From positions 124,001-188,000 of the forward strand of contig CALBDS010000053.1 of NCBI GenBank assembly GCA_937927415.1: DNA of 64,000 nucleotides. The letters run 5' to 3'. Position 1 is the stretch's first letter, and every line of letters starts with the position of its first letter. Shown in pieces: positions 17,724 through 27,008 of the stretch. Position numbers and translations under genes: made by a program. Under the pieces are notes generated by a model, which worked only from the letters and a program-made list of their open reading frames with translations, did no database searches and was not told where the DNA came from. Origin of the DNA: an uncultured Rhodospirillaceae bacterium (GTDB lineage Bacteria; Pseudomonadota; Alphaproteobacteria; Azospirillales; Azospirillaceae).

Positions 17724-18676
17724 CCCACCAGGACCCCGACGGCGGCGGCGACGCCCCCTTTGCCATCGACGTGTCCGGGCTGGTCAAGCGGTTCAACGGG
17801 CGCACGGTGGTGGACGGTTTTTCCATCCGCGTGAAGCGGGGGGAGATCTACGGCTTCCTCGGCCCCAACGGCAGCGGCAAGACCACCACCATCCGCATGC
17901 TGTGCGGCCTGCTCACCCCCGACGCGGGCGAGGGGACGTGCCTGGGCCTGGACATCCGCCGCGACAGCGCCGCCATCAAGCGGCAGGTGGGCTACATGAC
18001 CCAGAAGTTCAGCTTCTGGGAGGATCTGTCCATCGCCGAGAACCTGGATTTCGTCGCCCGCGTCTATGGCCTGTCCGACCGCCGCCGCCGGGTGGAGGAG
18101 GCGCTGGAGCGGCTGGGGCTGGCCAACCGGCGGCGGCAGTTGGCGGGGGAGCTGTCGGGGGGCTGGAAACAGCGTCTGGCGCTGGCCGCCTGCATCCTGC
18201 ACGACCCGAAACTGCTGCTGCTGGACGAACCCACCGCCGGGGTGGACCCCAAGGCGCGGCGGGAGTTCTGGACCGAAATCCACGCCCTGGCCGCCGCCGG
18301 CCTGACCGTGCTGGTCAGCACCCATTACATGGACGAGGCGGAACGCTGCCACCAGATCGCCTATCTCGCCTATGGCCGCCGCATGGCCCAGGGCAGCGTG
18401 GATGAGGTGATCGCCGGCTCCGGCCTCGTCACCTACGCCCTGTCGGGACCGGGGGTGGAGGGGGCGGCCGCCGCCCTGGCCGGTCGGCCGGGGGTGGAGA
18501 TGGTCACGCCGTTCGGCGCCCGCCTGCACGTCAGCGGCACCGATCCCGCGGCGGTGAAGGCGGCGGTGGATGGGCTGGACCTGCCGGGGCTGCGGGTGGC
18601 GGCGGTGGAACCGACGCTGGAGGATGTCTTCATCCACCTGATGCGCTCGGCCACCGACAATTTCGCCGCCTCATGA
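17720..18676 (+). CDS. ABC exporter ATP-binding protein
   Basis: 318 residues with one nucleotide-binding domain: Walker A GPNGSGKT at 48-55, signature LSGGWKQRL, Walker B LLLLDEPTAGVDP and the switch His in VSTHYMDEAERC. The C-terminal extension (~235-318, ending in EPTLEDVFIHLM) is typical of DrrA/YbhF-like exporter ATPases. The signature has Trp in place of the usual Gln (LSGGW), common in this branch. It begins inside the stop of the adaptor gene and is followed by the permease. Related YbhF proteins often carry two ATPase domains; this one has a single domain and presumably acts as a dimer. Confidence 0.92.
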   Translation: MTHQDPDGGGDAPFAIDVSGLVKRFNGRTVVDGFSIRVKRGEIYGFLGPNGSGKTTTIRMLCGLLTPDAGEGTCLGLDIRRDSAAIKRQVGYMTQKFSFWEDLSIAENLDFVARVYGLSDRRRRVEEALERLGLANRRRQLAGELSGGWKQRLALAACILHDPKLLLLDEPTAGVDPKARREFWTEIHALAAAGLTVLVSTHYMDEAERCHQIAYLAYGRRMAQGSVDEVIAGSGLVTYALSGPGVEGAAAALAGRPGVEMVTPFGARLHVSGTDPAAVKAAVDGLDLPGLRVAAVEPTLEDVFIHLMRSATDNFAAS

Positions 18677-18690
18677 AAGGGGGCGCCATC

Positions 18691-19830
18691 ATGAGCACCC
18701 GTTTTTCGTTTGCGCGTTTTCTGGCGGTGCTGGTGAAGGAATTCATCCAGATGCGCCGCGACCGGCTGACCTTCGCCATGATGGTGGGGATCCCGATCAT
18801 GCAGCTGGTGCTGTTCGGCTACGCCATCAACTCCGACCCCAAGCGGCTGCCCACCGCGGTGCTGAGCGCCGACGGCGGCAGCCCCTTTGCCCGGTCGCTG
18901 GTGGCGGCCATGGTCAATTCCGGCTATTTCGACGTGCGGGCGGAGGTGCGCGATTCCCACCACCTGGACGAGATGCTGGCCGAAGGGGAGGTGCAGTTCG
19001 CCGTCACCATCCCCGCCGGTTTCGCCCGCGCGCTCCAGCGCGGCGAACGCCCGGTGCTGCTGGTGGAGGCCGACGCCACCGACCCCGCCGCCACATCGAA
19101 CGCCCTGTCGGCCATGACGGTCCTGGCGCGCCAGGCGCTGAACCCCGACCTGACCGGGCCGCTGGCCCCCTTGCGCGCCGGGCCGGACCCGGTGGATCTG
19201 CGTCTCCAGCGCCGCTACAACCCCGAGGGGCTGACCCAGTACAACGTGGTGCCCGGCCTGATGGGCACCATCCTGACCATGACCATGGTGATGATGACGG
19301 CGCTGGCCGTCACCCGCGAGCGGGAACGGGGGACCATGGAAAACCTGCTGTCCATGCCGGTCCGCCCGTTCGAGGTGATGCTGGGCAAGATCGTGCCCTT
19401 CATCCTGGTGGGCTATGTGCAGGTGGTCATCATCGTGCTGGCGGCGCGGTTCCTGTTCGGCGTGCCCATCGTGGGATCGCTGGCGCTGCTGTCGGTGGTG
19501 ATGGTGCTGTTCATCGCCGCCAATCTGGCGGTGGGCTTCACCTTTTCCACGGTGGCGAAGAACCAGCTTCAGGCGCTGCAGATGTCGTTCTTCTTCTTCC
19601 TGCCGTCCATGCTGCTGTCGGGGTTCATGTTTCCGTTCCGCGGCATGCCCGGCTGGGCGCAGACCTTGGGGGAGGTGCTGCCGCTGACCCATTTCCTGCG
19701 CATCGTCCGCGGCATCCTGCTCAAAGGCTCCGGCCCCGTCGAGATCGTTGGCGAGGTGGTGGCGCTGCTGCTGTTCTTGTCGGTGGTGACGGTGATCGCG
19801 CTGAAGCGGTACCGCCAGACCCTGGATTGA
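18691..19830 (+). CDS. ABC-2 type exporter permease
   Basis: 379 residues from the ATG at 18691, with AAAGGGGG 8-13 nt upstream; an in-frame ATG at 18673 overlaps the ATPase stop. One N-terminal membrane helix (~25-45), a large extracytoplasmic domain (~50-180), then about five helices (~185-375) make the ABC2/YbhS-YbhR topology. Motifs include QMRRDRLTFAMMVGIPIMQL and FFFFLPSMLLSGFMFPFRGMP. Only one permease gene is present, so it probably works as a homodimer with the ATPase and adaptor. The substrate is unknown; drug or lipid-like compounds are typical. Confidence 0.9.
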   Translation: MSTRFSFARFLAVLVKEFIQMRRDRLTFAMMVGIPIMQLVLFGYAINSDPKRLPTAVLSADGGSPFARSLVAAMVNSGYFDVRAEVRDSHHLDEMLAEGEVQFAVTIPAGFARALQRGERPVLLVEADATDPAATSNALSAMTVLARQALNPDLTGPLAPLRAGPDPVDLRLQRRYNPEGLTQYNVVPGLMGTILTMTMVMMTALAVTRERERGTMENLLSMPVRPFEVMLGKIVPFILVGYVQVVIIVLAARFLFGVPIVGSLALLSVVMVLFIAANLAVGFTFSTVAKNQLQALQMSFFFFLPSMLLSGFMFPFRGMPGWAQTLGEVLPLTHFLRIVRGILLKGSGPVEIVGEVVALLLFLSVVTVIALKRYRQTLD

Positions 19831-19914
19831 GGCGGGCGCCGGGATGCTCATCTTTTGTTAACCGTCGTTGCGGTCTAATCCGCCGTTGCGATGGGGTGAG
19901 CGGCGGGGGATGCG

Positions 19915-20970
19915 ATGCGTCGGGGACTGGCCGGTCTGGCACTGATGGCGGTGGCTCTGGCGGGGTTGGCCGGCACGCCGGCCCTGGCTGAAACCAAGCA
20001 CCGCCCACCCGCCAAGCCCACCCACACGGCCAAAGCCGCGAAACCCGCGGCCACCAAGGCCGTGAAAAAAGCATCCCAGCATAAGGCCAAGCCCGCCCAT
20101 GCGGTGCGCAAGAGCCTGGGCAAGCCGCTGCCGGACGGGACGGTGCGTCTGGACCCGGTGGCGTGGGGGGCCGTCGCTTCCCCCAGCCTCGGCCCGGCGC
20201 AGGTGATCGGCGGCTATGCCTCCGGCTGTCTGGCCGGCGGGATGGCGCTGGCCCCGGAAGGGGCGGGATATCAGGTCATCCGCCTGTCCCGCGTGCGCAA
20301 TTACGGCCACCCGTCGCTGGTGGCGTTCCTGCAGGATTTCGGCCGGCGGGTGGAGCGGCAGGGGCTGGGCACGGCGCTGGTCGGCGACATGGCCCAGCCG
20401 CGCGGCGGTCCCCTGCGCTATGGCCACGCCAGCCACCAGAGCGGGCTGGACGCCGATGTCTGGCTCAGGCTCGACCTGCCGGCCATGAACCGCGGGGCGC
20501 GGGAAAGCCTCAGCGAAATCAAGTATGTCGATTACGGCGCCATGACCGTCACCCCGTCGTGGAGCGACCGGCAGGCGGCGCTGATCCGCACCGCCGCCAC
20601 CGATCCGCGGGTGGCCCGCATCTTCGTCAACCCGGCCATCAAGCGGGAATTGTGCACCACCGCCGGGACTGACCGCGACTGGCTGCGCAAGGTGCGGCCC
20701 TGGCACGGCCATGACGGCCACATGCACATCCGCCTGTCCTGCCCCGCCGGCAGCCCGGCGTGCGAGGAGCAGGCGGCATTGCCCGACGGCGATGGCTGCG
20801 GCGAGGAACTGGCAAGCTGGCTGGACCGCGCCGTTCCCGCCCGCGAGGTTCCCCCGTCCAAGGCCCGCCCGCCGAGTCCGGCCATGCCGGCGGCGTGCGC
20901 CGCGGTTCTGCGGGGGGCGGGAACGGCGGTGGCCCAGGCCGGACCGGCCAATGGTGGCTTTCACCCCTGA
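19915..20970 (+). CDS. mepA: Penicillin-insensitive murein endopeptidase
   Basis: 351 residues. A Sec signal peptide covers 1-25 (hydrophobic core, cleavage after ALAE or PALA). A Lys/Ala/Pro-rich linker follows (~26-70), then the M74/LAS metallopeptidase domain. Zinc-site motifs are visible: YGHASHQSGLDADVW and WHGHDGHMHIRL. It cleaves the D-Ala to meso-diaminopimelate crosslink of peptidoglycan in the periplasm. The Lys-rich linker could hold it against the wall. The C-terminal ~60 residues are Pro/Ala-rich and outside the catalytic fold. It stands alone as a transcription unit. Confidence 0.93.
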   Translation: MRRGLAGLALMAVALAGLAGTPALAETKHRPPAKPTHTAKAAKPAATKAVKKASQHKAKPAHAVRKSLGKPLPDGTVRLDPVAWGAVASPSLGPAQVIGGYASGCLAGGMALAPEGAGYQVIRLSRVRNYGHPSLVAFLQDFGRRVERQGLGTALVGDMAQPRGGPLRYGHASHQSGLDADVWLRLDLPAMNRGARESLSEIKYVDYGAMTVTPSWSDRQAALIRTAATDPRVARIFVNPAIKRELCTTAGTDRDWLRKVRPWHGHDGHMHIRLSCPAGSPACEEQAALPDGDGCGEELASWLDRAVPAREVPPSKARPPSPAMPAACAAVLRGAGTAVAQAGPANGGFHP

Positions 20971-21097
20971 TTCGCCGGCACGTTTCTCCCAAAGGTTGCG
21001 TGTGCCCTGCGGCGCTTTCGCATTCATCCAACTTTCCAGTGTGAACCTCCCCCAAACGTGATAGGTATGAGCCGGGGGATCCTTTCCGCGGGGCGGG

Positions 21098-22054
21098 ATG
21101 GGCATGAGCGAAAGCAACGGCAGCAACCACAGCGACGGCACGGCTCCCAAGCTCGACCTGAAAACCCGCTTTCTGGCGTGGTGGGAAGGGTATGACCTGT
21201 CCGGGCTACGCCGGAAGAGCGCGGACGGTCACGTCGCCTTGTCCGACGGCGCCCCCCGCAACCGCGACCCGATGCTGAACCGCTGGGGCAAACCGCTGTG
21301 GAGCGCCACCCGCATGGAGGTGGCGGAAACCCTGTGGGGGGCCAATTTCACCACCCCCGGCGGGGCCGACTACGTTCCCTCCCTGGTCCGTCCGCTGGGG
21401 TTGAACCCGGCGATGAGCGTTTTGGAACTGGGGGCTGGGCTGGGCGGCATCAGCCGGTTCATGGCCGCCCAGTCGGGCTGTTGGGTCACCGGGCTGGAAG
21501 CGTCCCCCGCCCTGGCCAAGGAGGCCATGGAGCGTTCCTATAAGGAGGGGCTTGAGAAAAAGGCCCCCATCGAGCTTTTCGATCCCGAGCATTTCGCCCA
21601 TTCCAAGCGGGTGGACGCCATCGTGTCGAAGGAGATGCTGTTCACCATCCGCGACAAGGACCAGCTTTTCGACGGGATGGAGGCGGCGTTGAAACCGCGC
21701 GGCCATCTGCTGCTGACCGATTACGTCCTCGACACCGCCACGGACATGAAGGTGATCCGCGACTGGGCTGACCGCGAACCGCTGGAACCGACCCTGTGGT
21801 CCACCGAGGACATGCGCAACGCCTTTGCCCAGCGCAACCTGGACCTGCGCATCTGCGAGGACATCACCGAGGCGCACCGCGGCCTGATCCTGCACGCCAT
21901 CCAGAATTTCGTGAATTACCTGCTGAAATACACCCTGGACAAGGAAACCAAGGTCGCGGTGCTGGACGAGGTGGAATTGTGGGTGCGCCGCACGTCGGCC
22001 TTCGACGCCGGGCTGAAATGCTGCCGCTTCTACGCGCTGAAGCCGGCCGACTGA
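21098..22054 (+). CDS. SAM-dependent class I methyltransferase
   Basis: 318 residues; an alternative ATG at 21104 has better ribosome-binding-site spacing. The Rossmann-type motif I is VLELGAGLGG near residue 110, followed by motif II GLEASPALAKEA. The post-motif LKPRGHLLLTDYVLDTATD is typical of small-molecule methyltransferases such as those acting on phospholipid bases or sarcosine-like substrates. N- and C-terminal extensions of ~75 and ~65 residues are unusual in length. It is converged on by a second, unrelated methyltransferase. Substrate unknown. Confidence 0.88.
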   Translation: MGMSESNGSNHSDGTAPKLDLKTRFLAWWEGYDLSGLRRKSADGHVALSDGAPRNRDPMLNRWGKPLWSATRMEVAETLWGANFTTPGGADYVPSLVRPLGLNPAMSVLELGAGLGGISRFMAAQSGCWVTGLEASPALAKEAMERSYKEGLEKKAPIELFDPEHFAHSKRVDAIVSKEMLFTIRDKDQLFDGMEAALKPRGHLLLTDYVLDTATDMKVIRDWADREPLEPTLWSTEDMRNAFAQRNLDLRICEDITEAHRGLILHAIQNFVNYLLKYTLDKETKVAVLDEVELWVRRTSAFDAGLKCCRFYALKPAD

Positions 22055-22055
22055 C

Positions 22056-22811
22056 CTACACCCGCCCGAGCCGCCCGTTGACCGGCCACGTCACCGGACG
22101 CGGGGTGGACGGGTCGCCCCACAGTGCCGCCATGTCGGCGGCAAAGGCGTCCAGCCGGTGCCCGGCCCCGGCCTCGCGCGCCCGGCGGGTGGCCGACCAT
22201 GTGCCGACATAGCCCAGCAGCGCGTCCAGCGTCCAGTCGCGGCGGATGACCAGGGGTGGCAACGGGATCTCGGCGAAGGGGAAGGGGATGCCGGCATAGC
22301 CATCGTCCACCATCCGCCGTTCCGGCGGCCAGTAGGGGCCGATCTCGTCGGCGTAGAAGCGGCGGAAGCGGGCGTCCGCCTTGCTGTCCGCGTCCAGCGC
22401 CAGCACGCCGTAGCTGACCAGCGCCACCACCGCCCCCGGTGCCGCCACCCGCCGCACCTCGCCGTAAAAGGCCGGCAGGTCGAACCAGTGGGCGGCCTGC
22501 GCCGCCGCGATCAGGGACGCGCTGCCGTCCGGCACCGCCAGCCGTTCCGCCGGGGCCGGGGCGTAGCGGATGCGGGGATGGGCGACGGCGTGGGCCAACT
22601 GGTCGGCACTGGGGTCCAGCCCCACCACGTCGGTGAAATGTTCGGCCAGACGGCGGGTGAACTGGCCGTTGCCGCACCCCACATCCACGGCGCACGCCCG
22701 GTCCAGCACCTGTTCCGCCAGAAAGGCCGCCAGCGCATCGGGGTAATCGGGGCGGTGGCGGGCGTAATCGGCGCCGCCGCGGTCGAACCAGTTGGGGGCG
22801 GGGGTGGTCAT
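22056..22811 (-). CDS. Class I SAM-dependent methyltransferase
   Basis: 251 residues from the ATG at 22811. Motif I is AVDVGCGNGQFTRRL near residue 45. It continues with VVGLDPSADQLAHAV and a SLIAAAQAAHWFDLPAFYGE segment, which puts it in the Methyltransf_11 group often annotated as UbiE/COQ5-like or trans-aconitate methyltransferase-like. Its N-terminus, FDRGGADYARHRPDYPDAL, is characteristic of that group. It converges with the larger methyltransferase gene, ending 1 bp from it. Substrate not determinable. Confidence 0.88.
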   Translation of the reverse strand: MTTPAPNWFDRGGADYARHRPDYPDALAAFLAEQVLDRACAVDVGCGNGQFTRRLAEHFTDVVGLDPSADQLAHAVAHPRIRYAPAPAERLAVPDGSASLIAAAQAAHWFDLPAFYGEVRRVAAPGAVVALVSYGVLALDADSKADARFRRFYADEIGPYWPPERRMVDDGYAGIPFPFAEIPLPPLVIRRDWTLDALLGYVGTWSATRRAREAGAGHRLDAFAADMAALWGDPSTPRPVTWPVNGRLGRV

Positions 22812-22992
22812 GGCAGCCGTCCGTGTCTCTTCTTGTCCATTGCCCAGGATGACGGGACACTGGAAAAACGGCAAGGTTGCGACACGTGCCGCCCGGAAAA
22901 TGACCGGGAGTGCTGGCAACGGGGGGAATGGGAACGCACCTTTTCCCCATCTGTCTGCTGTGTGCACGCGAAAAACGACGGGAGGGAATTTC

Positions 22993-23634
22993 ATGGATAT
23001 GACGGGAAGCCACCGGATCGAGGCGCCGCGGGATCAGGTGTGGGCGGCGCTCAACGACCCGGAGATCCTGCGCCGGAGCATCCCCGGCTGCGACGAGGTG
23101 GTGAAGCTGTCCGATACCGACTACACCGCCCGCGTGGTGGCCAAGGTCGGCCCGGTCAGCGCGAAATTTTCCGGCAAGGTCACCCTGTCGGACATCGACC
23201 CGCCCAACGGCATGACCATGACCGGCGAAGGGGCTGGCGGGGCCGCCGGCTTCGGCAAGGGGGGGGCCAAGGTCACCCTGACCCCCGACGGCACCGGCAC
23301 CGTGCTGGCGTACGAGGTGCACGCCCAGGTGGGCGGCAAGCTGGCCCAGATCGGATCCCGGCTGGTGGACGCCGCGGCGCGCAAGATGGCCGACGATTTC
23401 TTCGCCCGGCTGTCCAATGCCATTGCCCTGCCGCCACCGCCCGCGGAAGCTGTGGGGTCCGATTCGGTTCCACCCAACACACCGGTTCCGATCATGCCGG
23501 TGCCGGGCGTCGCGGCCCCGCCCGAGGTGCCGCTGCCGTTGCCTGCGACCCGTGGCCGCGGCGGGTTCTATGTGCCCTGGCTGGCGTTGGTGGTGATTGC
23601 GGTATTGGCGGGAATTTTGGCTTTTTCCCATTGA
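22993..23634 (+). CDS. CoxG-like SRPBCC protein with C-terminal membrane anchor
   Basis: 213 residues; the ATG at 22993 follows GGAGGG with 6-nt spacing. Residues 1-150 are a SRPBCC/CoxG domain (IEAPRDQVWAALNDPEILRR, then SIPGCDEV). A Pro-rich linker follows and a single C-terminal membrane helix (~190-210), giving a tail-anchored topology. CoxG proteins are linked to maturation or membrane recruitment of molybdenum hydroxylases such as CO dehydrogenase. No coxSML-type genes are in the window, so the partner is encoded elsewhere or the role differs. Confidence 0.88.
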   Translation: MDMTGSHRIEAPRDQVWAALNDPEILRRSIPGCDEVVKLSDTDYTARVVAKVGPVSAKFSGKVTLSDIDPPNGMTMTGEGAGGAAGFGKGGAKVTLTPDGTGTVLAYEVHAQVGGKLAQIGSRLVDAAARKMADDFFARLSNAIALPPPPAEAVGSDSVPPNTPVPIMPVPGVAAPPEVPLPLPATRGRGGFYVPWLALVVIAVLAGILAFSH

Positions 23635-23776
23635 ACCATGGGATGAGAAAAGCCTGTTGATGCGTTTGTTGGGGTTGGCGGGGCGTTGAAACTGTGTATT
23701 CTGCGCCTCGTTCCGGCCGGCTTCTTTCCAGCCGGCGGTCCGCAATAATCCAAGATTCCAAAAGGGGAATGGATCG

Positions 23777-24160
23777 ATGAGCAAGAAGCTGCTGATGGGC
23801 GCCACCCTCGTTGCCGGTCTGGCCTTCACCGCCATGGGTGCTCAGGCTGGCGATGCCGCGGCCGGCAAGGAAGTCTTCAAGGTCTGCGCCGCCTGCCACA
23901 CCGTCGAACAGGGCAAGAATAAGGTGGGTCCGTCGCTCTTCGGCGTTGTCGGCCGTACCGCCGGCTCGATCGACGGCTTCAAGTATTCCAAGCCGATGAC
24001 CGAAAAGCACGATGCCGGTTACGTGTGGAACGAGGAAAACCTGAAGGCTTACATCATCAACCCCAAGGCGGTTGTTCCGGGCGGCACGATGGCGTTTGCC
24101 GGCCTGAAGGATGAAGCCAAGGTTGCCGATCTGATCGCCTTCCTCGCTTCCAGCAAGTGA
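23777..24160 (+). CDS. Class I cytochrome c (c2/c550 type)
   Basis: 127 residues with a Sec signal peptide (1-24, cleavage after AQA). The heme is attached at Cys37 and Cys40 with axial His41 (CAACH); Met105 in GGTMAFAGL is the likely second ligand. Length and sequence match soluble cytochrome c2/c550 of alphaproteobacteria, which carries electrons between the bc1 complex and oxidases in the periplasm. Lys-rich surface patches fit that role. GGGGAA lies 5 nt before the ATG. A strong terminator follows, so it is monocistronic. Confidence 0.95.
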   Translation: MSKKLLMGATLVAGLAFTAMGAQAGDAAAGKEVFKVCAACHTVEQGKNKVGPSLFGVVGRTAGSIDGFKYSKPMTEKHDAGYVWNEENLKAYIINPKAVVPGGTMAFAGLKDEAKVADLIAFLASSK

Positions 24161-24190
24161 TCCTGCCGCAGCCTTTCGGTTGCAGCAGCG

Positions 24191-24227
24191 CGGGCCGGAG
24201 AAACACCTCTCCGGCCCGTTTTGTTTT
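24191..24227 (+). terminator. Rho-independent terminator of the cytochrome c gene
   Basis: Perfect 11-bp stem CGGGCCGGAGA (24191-24201) / TCTCCGGCCCG (24208-24218), 6-nt loop, then TTTTGTTTT. It separates the cytochrome gene from convergent pepN. Confidence 0.92.
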
Positions 24228-24232
24228 CCCCC

Positions 24233-26899
24233 TTATGCCCGTGCGGCCTCCAGGCTTTTGCTCGCCACCTCGAACACGTCCGGCGACAGGCCGGGGGTGG
24301 CGATGATGCGCTGAAGCTGGGCCACCATCTGCGCCTGCCGTTCGGCGTCATAGCGTTTCAGGCGCGAGAACGGCCCCATCAGACGGGCGGCCACCTGCGG
24401 GTTCATCGGGTCGATGCGCAGCACCTGATCGGCCAGGAAGGCATAGCCGGCCCCGCCGCGGTCGTGGAACGCCACCGGGTTGCCGCCGGGGAACGCGCCG
24501 ATCAGGGCATAAACCTTGTTGGGGTTGCGGATGGAAAAGGCCGGGTGGTCCAGCAGCCCCCGCACCACCGCCAGCGCATCGGCGCGCGGGGCCGTGGCCT
24601 GCACCATGAACCACTTGTCCACCACCAGCGGCTCGCCCTTCCACCGCTCGTAGAAGGCGGCGATGGCGTCGGCCCGTTCGGCGGCCGGGCTGGCGGCCAG
24701 GAACTGCAGGGCGGCGATCACGTCGGTCATCGCCTGCGACCCGTGGAACTGACCCAGGCACAGGCCCAGCGCCTCCGCATCCTGCGGATCGGCCATCAGA
24801 TAGGCCAGGCAGATGTTCTTCAGCGCCCGCCGCCCGATGGCGGCGGCATCCACCGAGAAGGCCGCGTTGCCGCTGCTGTGGGCGCGGTAGGTGGCAAGCC
24901 AGCGGTCGCGCAGCGCCCGGCCCAGGGTCAGGCGGGCGAACTCGCGGGCGGTGTGGATGGCGTCGGGGTCGATCACCGCCATGCGGGTGCCGAGGTAGGA
25001 TTCCGTCGGCAGCACCAGCGCCTGGGCGGCAAAGGCCGGATCGCGCGGTGCATCGGCCAGCACCGCCGCCACCGCGTCGATGAAGCTCTGGGGCAGGGAG
25101 AGCGGGCGGCCCGCCTGCGCATCCTCCACCAGCCCCAGCAGCAGCCGGGTCGCCAGCGTCTGCCCGGCCTCCCACCGATTGAAGGGATCGGTGTCGTGGG
25201 CCATCAGGAACGTCAGGTCGGCGTCGGTCAGGTCGGTGCGCAGGGTGACCGGTGCCGAGAAGCCGCGCAGCAGCGACGGCACCGGGCGGGCCGGAATGCC
25301 GGTGAAGGTGAAGGTCTGCTCGTCCCGGTCCAGCACCAGCACCCGTTCGGTTCCGGCGGCCTCGGCCTCGCCCTCCAGCCGCAGGGGCAGGGCGGCACCG
25401 TCCGGCCCCAGCAGGGCTGTCACCACCGGGATCACCATCGGCTCCTTGACGGGCTGGCGCGGGGTGGGGGGCACCGTCTGGCGCAGGGTCAGGCGGTAGG
25501 TGCCGGCCGCGGCGTCATAGGTGCCGGCGGCGTCCACCACCGGGGTCCCGGCCTGGGAATACCACAGCTTGAACCGGGTCAGGTCGATGCCGCCCGCATC
25601 CGCCATGGCGGCGGCGAAGTCGTCGCAGGTCACCGCCTGCCCGTCGTGGCGCTGGAAATACAGGTCCATGCCGCGGCGGAACCCCTCCTTGCCCAGAAGG
25701 GTGTGCATCATGCGGATGACCTCGGCCCCCTTGCTGTAGACGGTGGGGGTGTAGAAGTTGTTGATCTCCACGTACGAATCCGGGCGCACCGGATGGGCCA
25801 TGGCGCCGGCATCCTCGGTGAACTGCACGGTGCGCAGCCCCTGCACGTCGCCGATGCGCTTCACCCCGCGGGAATTCATGTCGGCGCTGAATTCCTGGTC
25901 GCGGAAGACGGTCAGCCCTTCCTTCAGCGAAAGCTGGAACCAGTCGCGGCAGGTGACGCGGTTGCCGGTCCAGTTGTGGAAATACTCGTGCGCCACCACG
26001 GCTTCGATGCCGAGGAAATCGCCGTCGGTGGCGGTTTCCGGCTTGGCCAGCACATATTTGGTGTTGAAGACGTTGAGGGACTTGTTCTCCATCGCCCCCA
26101 TGTTGAAATCACCGACCGCGACGATGTTGAAGATGTCCAGGTCGTATTCCAGACCGAACACCTCCTCGTCCCAGGCCATGGATTTCTTCAGCGAGGTCAT
26201 GGCGTGGCCCACCTTGTCCTCGTTGCCCGGCTCCACATAGATCTTCAGCGCCACGTCGCGGCCGGACCGGGTGCGGAAGCTGTCTTCCACGCACCGCAGC
26301 GACCCGGCCACCAGCGCGAACAGGTAGCAGGGCTTGGGGAACGGATCCTCCCACCGCGCCCAATGGCGCCCGTTCAGCCCCGGCCCCTGGTCCACCAGAT
26401 TGCCGTTGGACAGCAGCACGGGGAAGCGCGCCGCGTCCGCCTCGATGGTGGTGGTGTAGCGGGCCATCACGTCGGGACGGTCGATGAAATAGGTGATGCG
26501 GCGGAATCCCTCCGCCTCGCACTGGGTGCAGTAATTGCCAGACGAGACGTACAGCCCTTCCAGTGCGGTGTTCTCGTGGGGCTTGATGCGGACCACGGTT
26601 TCCAGGGTGAAGGACGACGGCACCCGCGGGATGGTCAGGTGGTTGTCGGTCAGGACGTAGCAGTCGGGGGTCAGCGCCCGGCCGTTCAGCGCCACCGACA
26701 CCAGTTCCAGCCGCTGCCCGTCCAGCACCAGCGGCGGGTGGGAGTCGTCGTCGGCATCGGGGTTGCGGCGGATGGCCAGCACCGCCCGCACCGTCGTCGC
26801 CTCGTCCCGCAGATCGAAGCGCAGATCCACCGTGTCGATGCGGTAGGCGGGCGGGGTGTAATCCTTCAGCAGAATCGCGCGGGGGCTGCCGTGGTCCAT
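24233..26899 (-). CDS. pepN: Aminopeptidase N (M1 family)
   Basis: 888 residues, the length of proteobacterial PepN. It removes N-terminal residues from peptides in the cytosol. The substrate-binding motif GAMENKSLN precedes the zinc site HEYFHNWTGNRVT, with zinc ligands His304 and His308, catalytic Glu305 and third ligand Glu327. The N-terminal saddle-like domain and the C-terminal DUF3458 helical solenoid complete the fold. It is monocistronic and shares the preceding terminator region with the cytochrome gene. Confidence 0.97.
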   Translation of the reverse strand: MDHGSPRAILLKDYTPPAYRIDTVDLRFDLRDEATTVRAVLAIRRNPDADDDSHPPLVLDGQRLELVSVALNGRALTPDCYVLTDNHLTIPRVPSSFTLETVVRIKPHENTALEGLYVSSGNYCTQCEAEGFRRITYFIDRPDVMARYTTTIEADAARFPVLLSNGNLVDQGPGLNGRHWARWEDPFPKPCYLFALVAGSLRCVEDSFRTRSGRDVALKIYVEPGNEDKVGHAMTSLKKSMAWDEEVFGLEYDLDIFNIVAVGDFNMGAMENKSLNVFNTKYVLAKPETATDGDFLGIEAVVAHEYFHNWTGNRVTCRDWFQLSLKEGLTVFRDQEFSADMNSRGVKRIGDVQGLRTVQFTEDAGAMAHPVRPDSYVEINNFYTPTVYSKGAEVIRMMHTLLGKEGFRRGMDLYFQRHDGQAVTCDDFAAAMADAGGIDLTRFKLWYSQAGTPVVDAAGTYDAAAGTYRLTLRQTVPPTPRQPVKEPMVIPVVTALLGPDGAALPLRLEGEAEAAGTERVLVLDRDEQTFTFTGIPARPVPSLLRGFSAPVTLRTDLTDADLTFLMAHDTDPFNRWEAGQTLATRLLLGLVEDAQAGRPLSLPQSFIDAVAAVLADAPRDPAFAAQALVLPTESYLGTRMAVIDPDAIHTAREFARLTLGRALRDRWLATYRAHSSGNAAFSVDAAAIGRRALKNICLAYLMADPQDAEALGLCLGQFHGSQAMTDVIAALQFLAASPAAERADAIAAFYERWKGEPLVVDKWFMVQATAPRADALAVVRGLLDHPAFSIRNPNKVYALIGAFPGGNPVAFHDRGGAGYAFLADQVLRIDPMNPQVAARLMGPFSRLKRYDAERQAQMVAQLQRIIATPGLSPDVFEVASKSLEAARA

Positions 26900-27008
26900 G
26901 GGAGTCGTCTTTCGTGTCGTGCGGGTCAGCGTCTGCGTTAAGTGACGCCGCAGGCGGCCGGCTTCAAGCCGTCCGCCGTGCGGGCCGTTCCCAAAGGGGG
27001 GATGGCGG

